A DNA stretch of 64,000 bases from positions 4,568-68,567 of the forward strand of contig CAZIJC010000006.1 in NCBI GenBank assembly GCA_964539385.1. Reading direction: 5' to 3'. Made by a program: the position numbers and the translations under genes. The notes below the pieces were generated by a model, which saw only the letters and a program-made list of their open reading frames with translations, was not told the DNA's origin and made no database searches. Shown piece after piece: positions 7,800 to 15,555 of this stretch (position 1 is the first letter of the stretch; the number at the start of each line of letters is the position of its first letter). Origin of the DNA: JAUVZF01 sp964539385. GTDB lineage: Bacteria; Planctomycetota; Phycisphaerae; FEN-1346.

Positions 7800-9719
7800 A
7801 TGTGCGGCATCGCCGGCATCATCCGGACAGACAGCGCCCCGGTCGATACCGCCGTCCTCGGCCGCATGGTCTCGGCGCTCGCGCATCGCGGCCCGGACGA
7901 GGAGGGCGTCTGGGTCGACGAGAGCGGCCGCGCCGGCCTCGGCGTCCGGCGCCTGGCCGTCGTCGACCCGTCCGGCAGCCGCCAGCCCGCGACCAACGAA
8001 GACGGCTCGGTGCACCTGGCGCAGGACGGCGCGGTGTACAACTACGGCGACCTGCGCGAGCGTCTCGCGGCGTGCGGCCACGAGTTCGCCTCGGCGGGCG
8101 ATACGGAGGTGCTCGTCCACCTGTACGAGGATGACGGGCCGGACATGGTGGGGCGGCTGGTCGGCATGTTCGCCTTCGCCGTTTGGGACGCGCCCCGGCA
8201 GCGGCTGCTGCTCGCCCGCGACCGCCTCGGCCAGAAGCCGCTTTACTGGCACCACGGGCCGATGGGGCTGGTCTTTGCGAGCGAACCGGCCGCACTGCTG
8301 GAATCCCCCGACGTGCCCCGCGAGATGCACCCGCAGGCCATCGGCACGTTTCTCCGCTTCGGATACGTCCCGGCCCCCGCCACGGGATTTGCGGAAATCC
8401 GCAAACTGGAGCCCGCCCACTACCTCGAGTTCGATGCGGCCGCCAACCAGGTCGCCGGGCCGACGCGGTACTGGGACGCCCCGCGCGGCCCGCCCGACAC
8501 GGACACGAGCCCGGCCGCGTGGCGCGAACGGCTCCTCGCAACGCTCTCGGAGGCCGTGCGGTCGCGTCTTGCGGCCGACGTCCCGCTCGGGGTGCTGCTC
8601 TCGGGCGGGCTGGATTCCTCCGTCGTGGCAGCGCTGGCGGCCGAGCACGTGAGCGGCCAACTGCGGACGTTCACCGTCCGCTTTGCCGAGAGCGGCTGGG
8701 ACGAGTCGGCCCGCGCCCGCGACGTGGCCGAACGGCTCGGCGCCCGGCACACCGAGGTGAACGTCGAGCCGAAGTGCCTGGAGGCGCTCGAAACACTGGT
8801 CCGGCATCACGGCGAACCGTTCGCCGACTCGTCCGGCATCGCCGTCTACTACCTGGCCCGCGAGGCGCGGCGCGACGTAACGGTGGCACTGTCGGGCGAC
8901 GGCGGCGACGAATCGTTCGGCGGCTACCCGCGACATGCGGCCATGGCGGTAAGCGAGGGGATGGCGGCCGGCACACGGCGCCTGCTCGCGCAGTTGGGTC
9001 GGCGGATGCCGCCGCGTCCCGGCCGCAAGGGACGCTGGAACGCCGCGCGGCGGTTTCTCTCGGCCCTCGACCTCGACCCGCTGCCGCGATACCTCCGCTG
9101 GCGGTCGCTGTTCTCAAGCGCCGATCTGGCCTGGCTGCTCACGCCCGATTTCGCCGCAGAGGCACTCGCCGCCGACCCCCTGGAGCGGTGGCGCGCCTGC
9201 ATCCGCGACCTTGACACGCGGCCGTGGGTGGACCGGGCGATGGCCATCGACCTTGCGGATTATTTGCCGAACGATTGCCTGGCGAAGGTCGACGTCGCCT
9301 CGATGGCCCACAGCCTGGAGGTCCGCTCTCCGCTGCTCGACCACCGGGTGGTGGAACTCGCGCGGCAGATGCCGGTGGCTTTGAAGTGGCGTCGGCGGCT
9401 GGGGCGGCTGCCGCAGGGCAAAGCGATCCTCCGCGAGGCGTTCTCCCAAAAAGGGTCCAGGACCCTTCTGCTGCCGCAGAGCATCCTCGCGCGCGGGAAG
9501 ATGGGGTTCGGCGTGCCGGTCGGCCGCTGGCTGGCGTCCGAGTACGCCGGCTGGATGCGCGGGATTCTGCTCGATAAACGGACGCTCGGGCGCGGCCTGT
9601 TTCAGCGCGAGGCCGTCGAAGCGCTCATCGCCGCCCACACGTCGCTCCGTGCCGATCACGGCGACCGGCTCTGGGCGCTTCTGTGCCTGGAGTTGTGGCT
9701 GCGCGAGTTCGGGCTGTAG
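7800..9719 (+). CDS. asnB: Glutamine-hydrolysing asparagine synthetase
   Basis: 639 aa. ATG-TGT exposes the catalytic Cys2 of the N-terminal nucleophile glutaminase (MCGIAG), so this start is required; AGGAG precedes it. The glutaminase domain (1-200) has HRGPDEEG, ARDRLGQKPLYW and FASE. The synthetase domain (from about 240) has the pyrophosphatase loop LLSGGLDSSV, SGDGGDESFGGYPRH and SMAHSLEVRSPLLDH. It transfers glutamine nitrogen to aspartate or, as in related AsnB-type enzymes, to another acceptor. Between GKAILREAF and LLPQSILARGKMGFG there are about eight extra residues (SQKGSRTL) encoded by a palindrome (see 9448). Confidence 0.92.
   Translation: MCGIAGIIRTDSAPVDTAVLGRMVSALAHRGPDEEGVWVDESGRAGLGVRRLAVVDPSGSRQPATNEDGSVHLAQDGAVYNYGDLRERLAACGHEFASAGDTEVLVHLYEDDGPDMVGRLVGMFAFAVWDAPRQRLLLARDRLGQKPLYWHHGPMGLVFASEPAALLESPDVPREMHPQAIGTFLRFGYVPAPATGFAEIRKLEPAHYLEFDAAANQVAGPTRYWDAPRGPPDTDTSPAAWRERLLATLSEAVRSRLAADVPLGVLLSGGLDSSVVAALAAEHVSGQLRTFTVRFAESGWDESARARDVAERLGARHTEVNVEPKCLEALETLVRHHGEPFADSSGIAVYYLAREARRDVTVALSGDGGDESFGGYPRHAAMAVSEGMAAGTRRLLAQLGRRMPPRPGRKGRWNAARRFLSALDLDPLPRYLRWRSLFSSADLAWLLTPDFAAEALAADPLERWRACIRDLDTRPWVDRAMAIDLADYLPNDCLAKVDVASMAHSLEVRSPLLDHRVVELARQMPVALKWRRRLGRLPQGKAILREAFSQKGSRTLLLPQSILARGKMGFGVPVGRWLASEYAGWMRGILLDKRTLGRGLFQREAVEALIAAHTSLRADHGDRLWALLCLELWLREFGL
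9448..9469. repeat. Palindrome AAGGGTCCAGGACCCTT in frame within asnB
   Basis: The 17-nt core at 9451-9467 is an odd-length perfect palindrome flanked by A-rich and CT bases. It encodes QKGSRTL in a place where the usual AsnB sequence has no such residues. It resembles the AAAAGGTACC repeats at 5826 in layout but has a different stem. Confidence 0.75.
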
Positions 9720-9803
9720 GGCGCCCGGAAGCGACCTGCCAGGGAACGTGACCGGCTGCTCCCGCAGCCGGCTCGAAGGGCGCGCGAAGGACGGGTGCTC
9801 GCC

Positions 9804-9907
9804 CTACACGTTAACCTCATCCTCGACGCCGGCGGCGCCGGTGTGGGCGTCGAGAATGGGCCGGACGTGGGCCGCGAGGAACTCATCGGCCTGCTGGGGC
9901 GGTGGAC
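9804..9907 (-). pseudogene. Duplicated 3' end of purB
   Basis: On the minus strand this reads PPPQQADEFLAAHVRPILDA, then HTGAAGVEDEVNV, then a TAG stop, closely matching the true PurB C-terminus (PQQVDEFLREHVAPILDANT...EINL). DNA identity to 10566-10670 is about 85% by eye. Both copies point the same way and flank the PIN gene pair, so they form imperfect direct repeats about 760 nt apart. This is a fragment, not a functional gene. Confidence 0.85.
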
Positions 9908-10059
9908 TTACGGATAGCCCGCTGCCGCTTCTTAAGTGCAGCGGAGCGCTCCCTCCAGAAAGCCACCTGCTCCCGGAATGTCATGTCTTTCGTTTGCTCG
10001 TGGATCCGCATCGCGGCCTGGCGTTTCATGGCGACGCAGTCAAATGCCTTCGTCTTCAT
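9883..10059 (-). CDS. 58-aa basic protein, candidate partner of the PIN protein
   Basis: Starts MKTKAFDCVAMKRQAAMRIH and is strongly charged; residues 10-50 are predicted helical, with MTFREQVAFWRERSAALKKR. The ATG overlaps the end of the PIN gene by 20 nt, and the gene has the same orientation. GGAGG lies 9-13 nt before the ATG, inside the PIN coding sequence. Small proteins opening with (F)DxVxMKR next to PIN genes are, from memory, common and behave like antitoxins, but usually precede the toxin; here the order is reversed. Its last residues (STAPAGR) are read from the duplicated purB fragment, so the element boundary falls inside this gene. Confidence 0.65.
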   Translation of the reverse strand: MKTKAFDCVAMKRQAAMRIHEQTKDMTFREQVAFWRERSAALKKRQRAIRKSTAPAGR

Positions 10060-10516
10060 AGGCTATCACCTCCCGCGGAGAGTAAATCGCAACGGCCCTG
10101 TACCCCGCCGCGGCGTTCACGCCATTATACAGGGGAATCTTATCAAAGTGGACGATGTGCGCGAAGTTCCAACTCACCACAACCGTTGCGCCGCTTACCG
10201 TCGCCAAGGCTACGTGCAAGGCGTCCGCCGCCCATCTGTGTGCAACGATGCCGGCTTCCAGGTAAGCGGTCTGCAATTGCACAGCCTCTTCATCGACGGC
10301 GGTCACTTCGGCGAACCCAAGCATCTGGTCGAAGAGCCTGCGTATCTTCGGCGGCGCCGAAGCGACTTCCTCTTGCACCAGGGCGGAGGTCACCAGTCCG
10401 AACCGGCCCGCCCGCACCTGAGCGAAGAAGGCCCGACTCGCCTCGCGGAACTCCTCGTCAAACACGCCGCCGAAAACAGATGTGTCCGCGTATGCGCGGA
10501 TCGCCGTTACAGGCAT
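10040..10516 (-). CDS. PIN-domain protein (VapC-like)
   Basis: 158 aa starting MPVTAIRAYADTS. PIN-domain acidic residues are D11 (AYADTSVFGG), E49/E50 in ALVQEEV, D98 in AADALHVALA, and D125 in IVHFDK after SWNFAH. PIN proteins are Mg-dependent RNases, typically toxins. It overlaps the 58-aa gene downstream and lies 49 nt after the purB stop. The pair is bracketed by two copies of the purB 3' end. An upstream in-frame start (10552) is possible but would overlap nothing useful. Confidence 0.8.
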   Translation of the reverse strand: MPVTAIRAYADTSVFGGVFDEEFREASRAFFAQVRAGRFGLVTSALVQEEVASAPPKIRRLFDQMLGFAEVTAVDEEAVQLQTAYLEAGIVAHRWAADALHVALATVSGATVVVSWNFAHIVHFDKIPLYNGVNAAAGYRAVAIYSPREVIAYEDEGI

Positions 10517-10565
10517 GGCTCGTCTCCGCTCTCTGTTCAGGCGCCGCCGCACCCGGCCTCAGCCA

Positions 10566-12008
10566 TCACAGGTTAATCTCGTCCTCGACGCCGGCGGCGC
10601 CGGTGTTGGCATCGAGAATGGGCGCCACGTGCTCCCGCAGGAACTCATCGACCTGCTGGGGTGCGCGGCCGATGAAGCGTGCGGGCTCCAGTTCGGCGTC
10701 GATGTCGACTTTGGCGAAGGCGGGGTCGCTTTTCAGGCGCTCGAGCAGGTCGTTCTCGCCGCCTTCAACCTTGACGTTGCGCGCAGCGTCGTGGCTGTGT
10801 CGGCGGATGGCCTCGTGGAGGGTCTGGCGGTCGCCGCCCGCCTTGACGGCGGCCATCAGGACGTTCTCGGTGGCCATGAACGGCAGTTCCGCCGCAATGT
10901 GCCGCGCGATCATCTTCGGATACACCACCAGCCCTTCGACGATGTTCTGGTACAGCCTCAGGATGCCGTCGGCCGCCAGGAACCCTTCCCCCAGGACGAT
11001 GCGGCGTGCGGCCGAGTCATCGAGGGTGCGTTCGAGCCACTGCTCGGCGGCCGTCGCGGCGGCGGCGGGGGCCAGGTGGATGAGTACGCGCGCCAGGCCC
11101 GTCATCCGCTCGGACCGCATCGGGTTCCGCTTGTAGGCCATGGCCGAGGAGCCGACCTGGGAGGTCTCGAACGGCTCCTCCATCTCCTTCTGGTTCGCCA
11201 GCAGCCGCAGGTCGTTGGCGAACTTGTGGGCGCTCTGGGCGATGCCCGAAAGCACCGCCAGGATCTGCGAATCGACCTTCCGCGTGTAGGTCTGGCCGGT
11301 GACCGGCTGGACCTCGGCAAAGCCCATCTTCCCGGCCACCATCTGTTCGAGGCGTTTGACCTTCTCGTGGTCGCCCTCGAACAGACGCAGGAACGAGGCT
11401 TGCGTGCCGGTGGTGCCCTTGATGCCGCGGAACTTCAGGCCCGTGCGCGCGGCCTCGACGGCCTCGTAATCCATCACGAGGTCCCACAGCCACAGGCACG
11501 CCCGCTTGCCGACGGTCGTGAGTTGCGCCGGCTGATAGTGCGTGAACCCGAGCGTGGCAAGAGCCTTGTGCTCGTCGGCAAAGCGGGCCAGGCGCTCGAT
11601 GGCCGCAACGAGCCGCTGGGCCAGGACGCCAAGGCCGCCCCGGATGGCCACCAAGTCGGCGTTGTCTCCGACGTCGCACGAGGTGGCGCCCAGGTGGATA
11701 ATGGGCCGGGCCGCCGGGCATTGCTCGCCGAAAGCGTGGACGTGGGCCATGACATCGTGCCGCAACTCGTGCTCCAACTCCATCGCCCGCTCGAAGTTGA
11801 CGCCGTCGGCGTGGGCGCGCATTTGGCTGAGTTGCTCGTCGGTAATAGAGAGGCCGAGTTCCTTCTGGGCCTCGGCCAAGGCGATCCAGAGCCGCCGCCA
11901 CGTTCGCACCTTGGCGGCCGGACTGAAAAAGCGCGCCATCCGCTCGCCGGCGTAGCGCGAGACCAGGGGCGAAGAGAACCGCTCGTAGGACCCGGCGTCA
12001 GCGCTCAT
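10566..12008 (-). CDS. purB: Adenylosuccinate lyase
   Basis: 480 aa. Fumarase/aspartase superfamily: HLGATSCDVGDNAD (substrate binding), GFTHYQPAQLTT (catalytic His), and the signature GSSAMAYKRNPMRSE. It cleaves SAICAR and adenylosuccinate in purine synthesis, as a cytoplasmic tetramer. The length and the THYQPAQLTTVGKR block fit the longer, eukaryote-like PurB group. A possible -10 (TATACT in minus orientation, 12043-12048) lies upstream without a clear -35. Its last about 33 codons have a diverged duplicate at 9804-9907. Confidence 0.93.
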   Translation of the reverse strand: MSADAGSYERFSSPLVSRYAGERMARFFSPAAKVRTWRRLWIALAEAQKELGLSITDEQLSQMRAHADGVNFERAMELEHELRHDVMAHVHAFGEQCPAARPIIHLGATSCDVGDNADLVAIRGGLGVLAQRLVAAIERLARFADEHKALATLGFTHYQPAQLTTVGKRACLWLWDLVMDYEAVEAARTGLKFRGIKGTTGTQASFLRLFEGDHEKVKRLEQMVAGKMGFAEVQPVTGQTYTRKVDSQILAVLSGIAQSAHKFANDLRLLANQKEMEEPFETSQVGSSAMAYKRNPMRSERMTGLARVLIHLAPAAAATAAEQWLERTLDDSAARRIVLGEGFLAADGILRLYQNIVEGLVVYPKMIARHIAAELPFMATENVLMAAVKAGGDRQTLHEAIRRHSHDAARNVKVEGGENDLLERLKSDPAFAKVDIDAELEPARFIGRAPQQVDEFLREHVAPILDANTGAAGVEDEINL

Positions 12009-12176
12009 GGTTGGCTCCCATCGGTTCCGCTTTCACGGCCCCAGTATAGCACCGGTCCACCCCGTCCGCCACCGTTACCGCCGGGCCGGCTCCGTCCGAC
12101 TGCCGCCAGAGGCATCGTTCGCGCAAAAAAAGGGGCCGCAACATGCGGCCTCGGAAAACGCTCACACCCGCGCGAC

Positions 12177-12746
12177 TCAAGCGACGATGTTCGTGGCCTC
12201 CTCAATCACACGGACCACGCTGGCCAGATGGTACGGCTTGGCGAGGCACGAATCGAAGCCTTCGCTCCTGCGCTGCTTCACCAGGTCCTCGTTGAGTTCC
12301 TCTTCGACGGCCACGACCTGCGTCGCAACGAGTTCCGGATCCGACCGCAGGGCCAGCCGCATCTGGCGGGCCTTGACACCCGGCACCGAGGTATCGAGCA
12401 GCAAGACGTGCGGCCGCGTCTGGCGTGCCAGCAGCCCCGCCTCGAACACGCCTGTGGCCACCCGGACCTCGTAATCGAAGCCGCTCTCCAGCGCCACGCG
12501 CAGGGCGTCGGCAGCCTCGTAGTCGCGATTGACCAGCAGAACACGCGTGACGGCGCCGTCGAGGCCGCGAAGGGGGATACCGTGGGCCCTCATAAAACGC
12601 ACGAGGGACTCACGGGGAATCCGACGATCCCGCGAGCCCGGTATCTTGAATCCGCGTAACTGGCCTGCATCAAACCACTTGGAAACGGTCCGCGGCGCGA
12701 CGCCACAGATACGCGCCACCTCCCCCGTCGTAAGAACTTCCTTCAT
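12177..12746 (-). CDS. MerR/excisionase-type helix-turn-helix fused to a receiver-like domain
   Basis: 189 aa. Residues 1-55 are an HTH_17/MerR-type DNA-binding unit (TTGEVARICGVAPRTVSKWF, then GFKIPGSRDRRIP). Residues 66-189 follow the response-regulator fold: NRD at 73-75, candidate phospho-acceptor D118 in VLLLDTSVPG, and K170 in CLAKPYH. This is a DNA-binding start with a receiver at the end, the reverse of most response regulators. No kinase gene is adjacent. A promoter is at 12831-12859 and a hairpin sits directly on the start codon. Confidence 0.8.
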   Translation of the reverse strand: MKEVLTTGEVARICGVAPRTVSKWFDAGQLRGFKIPGSRDRRIPRESLVRFMRAHGIPLRGLDGAVTRVLLVNRDYEAADALRVALESGFDYEVRVATGVFEAGLLARQTRPHVLLLDTSVPGVKARQMRLALRSDPELVATQVVAVEEELNEDLVKQRRSEGFDSCLAKPYHLASVVRVIEEATNIVA

Positions 12747-12764
12747 CGCACTACCCCCAGTGCG
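12747..12764 (-). promoter_or_regulatory. Hairpin abutting the regulator start codon
   Basis: CGCACT and AGTGCG are perfect 6-bp arms around a six-base loop that holds the only purine-rich candidate ribosome site (GGGGG). The next base is the ATG. The motif GTAGTGCG occurs once more about 25 nt upstream. This may be an autoregulatory operator or an RNA hairpin hiding the binding site. Confidence 0.4.
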
Positions 12765-12830
12765 AAGAAACCCCTCGCACTACTCCTTGCGAATACTTCA
12801 ACAACCCCCGGTCACAAAACAGGCAACGCA

Positions 12831-12859
12831 ACTATACCACAAAAACCGCCCGCCGTCAA
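12831..12859 (-). promoter_or_regulatory. Sigma-70-type promoter of the HTH/receiver gene
   Basis: Minus strand: -35 TTGACG, 17-nt spacer, -10 TATAGT. It gives an untranslated leader of about 75 nt that contains the repeated GTAGTGCG motif. Confidence 0.6.
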
Positions 12860-13014
12860 ATCGGTGAGCGAAAAGGCGTGAATTTTGCCCCCGTTTCGCC
12901 CCTACACACCGCACATCTTGCCTATCTTAACACCCTCCGGGGCAAAAAGTGCGCGCCGCCGCTGCCGCCGAACGCGCCGCCTGGGATAACCAGGTCACAG
13001 GGAATGCGGCAATC

Positions 13015-13305
13015 TCAGGTCAGACCGAGGCGTTGGCGGACTTCGCCGGCGCCCAGGCCGCGGACCAGCAACACCTTCCGGGGACGCGCGCCGCCACGGA
13101 GGATCTCGACGTCGGAGGTTCTCACGGCCAGCGCCTTGGCCAGCAGCGCGACCACCGCCTGGTTGGCGACGCCCTTCTCGGGAGGTTGGCGGACCGCCAC
13201 TTTCAGCCGCTCGCCCAGCGGACCGACGATGCGCTGGCGCGACGCACCGGGCACGACCTTGACGGCCACCACGGCGCCGTCGGCGTGAGGTCGAACGATA
13301 GGCAT
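13015..13305 (-). CDS. DUF167 (YggU) family protein
   Basis: 96 aa from MPIVRPHADG. VKVVPGASRQRIVG, LKVAVRQPPEKGVANQAVV and VEILRGGARPRKVL are the three signature blocks of DUF167, a small conserved protein of unknown role. An in-frame GTG at 13329 would extend it, but that codon lies in a palindromic repeat, so the ATG is preferred; GGGAG lies about 13 nt before it. Confidence 0.85.
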   Translation of the reverse strand: MPIVRPHADGAVVAVKVVPGASRQRIVGPLGERLKVAVRQPPEKGVANQAVVALLAKALAVRTSDVEILRGGARPRKVLLVRGLGAGEVRQRLGLT

Positions 13306-13321
13306 GAAGGGCTGACTCCCT

Positions 13322-13350
13322 AACGGCACGCGCCCGTACGGGCGGCTAAC
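13322..13350 (-). repeat. Family-A palindromic repeat, CCCGTACGGG stem
   Basis: In reverse orientation: GTTAGCC, GCCCGTACGGGC, GCGTGCCGTT. The flanks are those of the GGGGCTTGCCCC copies but the stem differs. Same stem type as 42197 and 42919. It separates two minus-strand genes. Confidence 0.8.
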
Positions 13351-13371
13351 TCAACGCGACACGCGCAACCA

Positions 13372-13761
13372 TCAACCATAATCGATGCGACGCAACTCGG
13401 CTTCGCTCAGGCCGAAATGGTGGCCGATCTCGTGCAGGACGGTCTTGCGAACCAGGGCCCGGACGGTAGCGTCGAGATCGCCGTCCGGACACTCGGCGCG
13501 GGCCTTCGCCAGAATCGGTTCCCGATAGATCACAATCTCGTCCGGCAGCACGTTGCCGTATCGCGTGGTCCGCCGCGTCTGAGGGATGCCTCGGTAGAGT
13601 CCCAGGAGCGTCCCGCGCCCGGCGAGGCCCATGTCCCGCAACGTCCGGGCCGACGGCGCGGCCGCCGCCACCACGTCCACGTTCTCGAGGCGCGTGGCGA
13701 ACTCCGCCGGCAGGCCGTCCACGGCCTCGTTGACCAATTCGTCGAAACGGTCGTCGTCCAT
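13372..13761 (-). CDS. Minimal zinc metallopeptidase (zincin-like, PF06262 type)
   Basis: 129 aa. The zinc motif HEIGHHFG gives H110, E111 and H114 as ligands or base, close to the C-terminus as in this small family. Upstream are GLYRGIPQTRR and LPDEIVIYREPI, also typical. GGAGGG precedes the start. Cytoplasmic; substrate unknown. Confidence 0.85.
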   Translation of the reverse strand: MDDDRFDELVNEAVDGLPAEFATRLENVDVVAAAAPSARTLRDMGLAGRGTLLGLYRGIPQTRRTTRYGNVLPDEIVIYREPILAKARAECPDGDLDATVRALVRKTVLHEIGHHFGLSEAELRRIDYG

Positions 13762-13798
13762 GCGTGCCCTCCGCCACGGCCGTTGGCTCACTCGCCCG

Positions 13799-13827
13799 AT
13801 AGTATCGCCTGCAGCCCGCGCGTGCAA
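13799..13827 (-). promoter_or_regulatory. Candidate promoter of the metallopeptidase
   Basis: Minus strand: -35 TTGCAC, 17-nt spacer, -10 TACTAT. Confidence 0.45.
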
Positions 13828-13850
13828 CCCGCGCGCTGCGGCTGCCGCCC

Positions 13851-13879
13851 TGGACACGCCGCCGGCCGGGCCGTATGCT
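13851..13879 (+). promoter_or_regulatory. Candidate promoter of the methyltransferase
   Basis: -35 TGGACA, 17-nt spacer, -10 TATGCT, 30 nt before the ATG. Divergent from the promoter at 13799-13827. Confidence 0.45.
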
Positions 13880-13908
13880 AAAGGCGAACGCACGGCAGGG
13901 GCGGCGTC

Positions 13909-14661
13909 ATGCCATCCTGGTACGACCGGTTCTTCAGCGGCCTCTACTCGCGCGTCCTCGCCAACCAGTTCGACGAGGGGGAGAGCCTGCGGCAGGCGCG
14001 CCTGGTCAAGCGGCTGCTCAAGGTCCGCCAAGGAGTCCGCGTCCTGGACATCCCCTGCGGGCAGGGCCGGCTGACCGTTCCCCTTGCCCGGATGGGACTC
14101 GACATGACCGGCGTGGACCTGACGCCTGCCTACGTGCGGAAGGCCCGGCGACTGGCCCGGCACGAAGGGCTCGCCATCCGGTTCCTCTGCCGCGACATGC
14201 GCCGGATCACGTTTGACGGCGAGTTCGACGGCGCCTTCAACTGGTTCAGCAGTTTCGGCTACTTCTCCGACGCCGACGACCTCGCGTTTCTGGAGCGGGT
14301 CCTGGCGGCCCTGAGGCCCGGGGGCCGGTTCCTCCTCGACATGATCAACAAGTCCTTTGTCCTGGCCCACTTGCGCCCGGTGTTTCACCACACCTTCGGC
14401 GGCGTGGACGTCCGCATCCGCAACCGCTACGACGCCCAAACGAGCCGCGTGTACGGCACCTGGACCTTCCGCAAAGGCGAGGCCGTGGAACGCCATCGGA
14501 CATGCAACCGGCTCTACAACGGGCGCGAGATGCGGCAGGTCCTTCGGCGGGCGGGGTTTCGCGACGTGACACTCTTCGGCTGGCCGCCCCTCGGCCGCCT
14601 GACGCGCCACTCCCGGCGCCTCATCGCCATCGCCCGGCGACCGCGCGATCAGACCACGTAA
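13909..14661 (+). CDS. Class I SAM-dependent methyltransferase
   Basis: 250 aa. SAM-binding motif I is VLDIPCGQGRL (about 44-54), the acidic motif II VDLTPAYV follows, then FDGAFNWFSSFGYFSD (post-I/II) and LRPGGRFLLDM (motif III). The closest general class is methyltransferase type 11/25. Substrate unknown. It stands alone between the metallopeptidase and rpsP. Confidence 0.85.
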   Translation: MPSWYDRFFSGLYSRVLANQFDEGESLRQARLVKRLLKVRQGVRVLDIPCGQGRLTVPLARMGLDMTGVDLTPAYVRKARRLARHEGLAIRFLCRDMRRITFDGEFDGAFNWFSSFGYFSDADDLAFLERVLAALRPGGRFLLDMINKSFVLAHLRPVFHHTFGGVDVRIRNRYDAQTSRVYGTWTFRKGEAVERHRTCNRLYNGREMRQVLRRAGFRDVTLFGWPPLGRLTRHSRRLIAIARRPRDQTT

Positions 14662-14682
14662 CGCTTGAGCACGCCGGTTCCC

Positions 14683-14710
14683 GCGCGGTGGCTCTCCTGG
14701 GCCACCGCGC
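14683..14710. repeat. Hairpin of family C (GCGCGGTGG type)
   Basis: 10-bp perfect stem GCGCGGTGGC/GCCACCGCGC with loop TCTCCTGG. The same stem and nearly the same loop occur at 19260-19289. It may also end transcription of the methyltransferase gene. Confidence 0.7.
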
Positions 14711-14786
14711 CCGAGAGCGGCCGAAACGCCGCGGCTCGGGGTCGCGGCGAGCGCACGCACCGAGACCGCCAACGCCGATTTTGCGC

Positions 14787-14815
14787 TTGCCAACCACCCC
14801 ATGCGTGCCTACACT
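14787..14815 (+). promoter_or_regulatory. Candidate rpsP operon promoter
   Basis: -35 TTGCCA, 17-nt spacer, -10 TACACT, about 67 nt before the rpsP start. Confidence 0.5.
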
Positions 14816-14882
14816 ACGCCGCTTTCCAAGCAGCCGACTCCGGGGCCATGGCAATCGGACCCAACGGAAGGAGCCATCGAAC

Positions 14883-15524
14883 GTGGCGGTACGCATTCGG
14901 TTGAAACGGCTGGGACGGGCTCACCGGGCCTTCTGGCGTATCTGCGCCACCGACAAGCGCGCGGCACGCGATGGGCGCGTCATCGAGGAACTCGGCCACT
15001 ACGACCCGCTCCTCAGGGACGAGGACAAGGTCAAGATCCACCGCGAGCGCGTCGTCCACTGGCTCAAAGCCGGGGCCAGCCCGTCCAAGACGGTCACGGA
15101 ACTGCTCGCCCACCTGGGCCTCGACGCCAAAGGCAATGAGGTTCCGCCCCGGCCCTGGAAGAAGAAAAAGAAGGGCCCGCCGCCCAAGGCCGCCGAACGC
15201 CTGGCGGCCGAGAAGGCCAAGCCCAAAGAGGAAGCCCCGCCCGAGGAAGAGAAACCCGAGGCCGCGCAAGAGGCGACCGCGGCCACGGAAGAGGTAGCCC
15301 CGCCCGCGGAAGAGGCGGCCCCGGTCCTCGACGAGACCCCGCCAGAGGCGGAAGCCGAAGCGCCCGAAACACCGCCCGACGAGCCCGCGGCCGAGGCCCA
15401 ACCCGACGAGCAACAGCCGGCCGAGGCGGCCGAAGGCCGGTCCGACCAGGCCGAGTCCCCTGAACCAGACGCCGCATCCCAGGCCCAACAGAACGAACCG
15501 AGCGAGGAGGACGCGCCCGAATAG
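14883..15524 (+). CDS. rpsP: Ribosomal protein bS16 with long acidic tail
   Basis: 213 aa with a GTG start after AAGGAG. Residues 1-85 are normal S16 (VAVRIRLKRLGRAHRAFWRI, then VIEELGHYDPL and WLKAGASPSKTV). The usual length is 80-100 aa. From about residue 88 the protein runs into a lysine patch (KKKKKGPPPK) and then about 110 residues of low-complexity Glu/Ala/Pro. The tail is probably disordered on the ribosome surface. First gene of rpsP-trmD-rplS. Confidence 0.93.
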   Translation: MAVRIRLKRLGRAHRAFWRICATDKRAARDGRVIEELGHYDPLLRDEDKVKIHRERVVHWLKAGASPSKTVTELLAHLGLDAKGNEVPPRPWKKKKKGPPPKAAERLAAEKAKPKEEAPPEEEKPEAAQEATAATEEVAPPAEEAAPVLDETPPEAEAEAPETPPDEPAAEAQPDEQQPAEAAEGRSDQAESPEPDAASQAQQNEPSEEDAPE

Positions 15525-15555
15525 CCGCTCGCGAGGGCCCGACGCGAGGTGCAAC

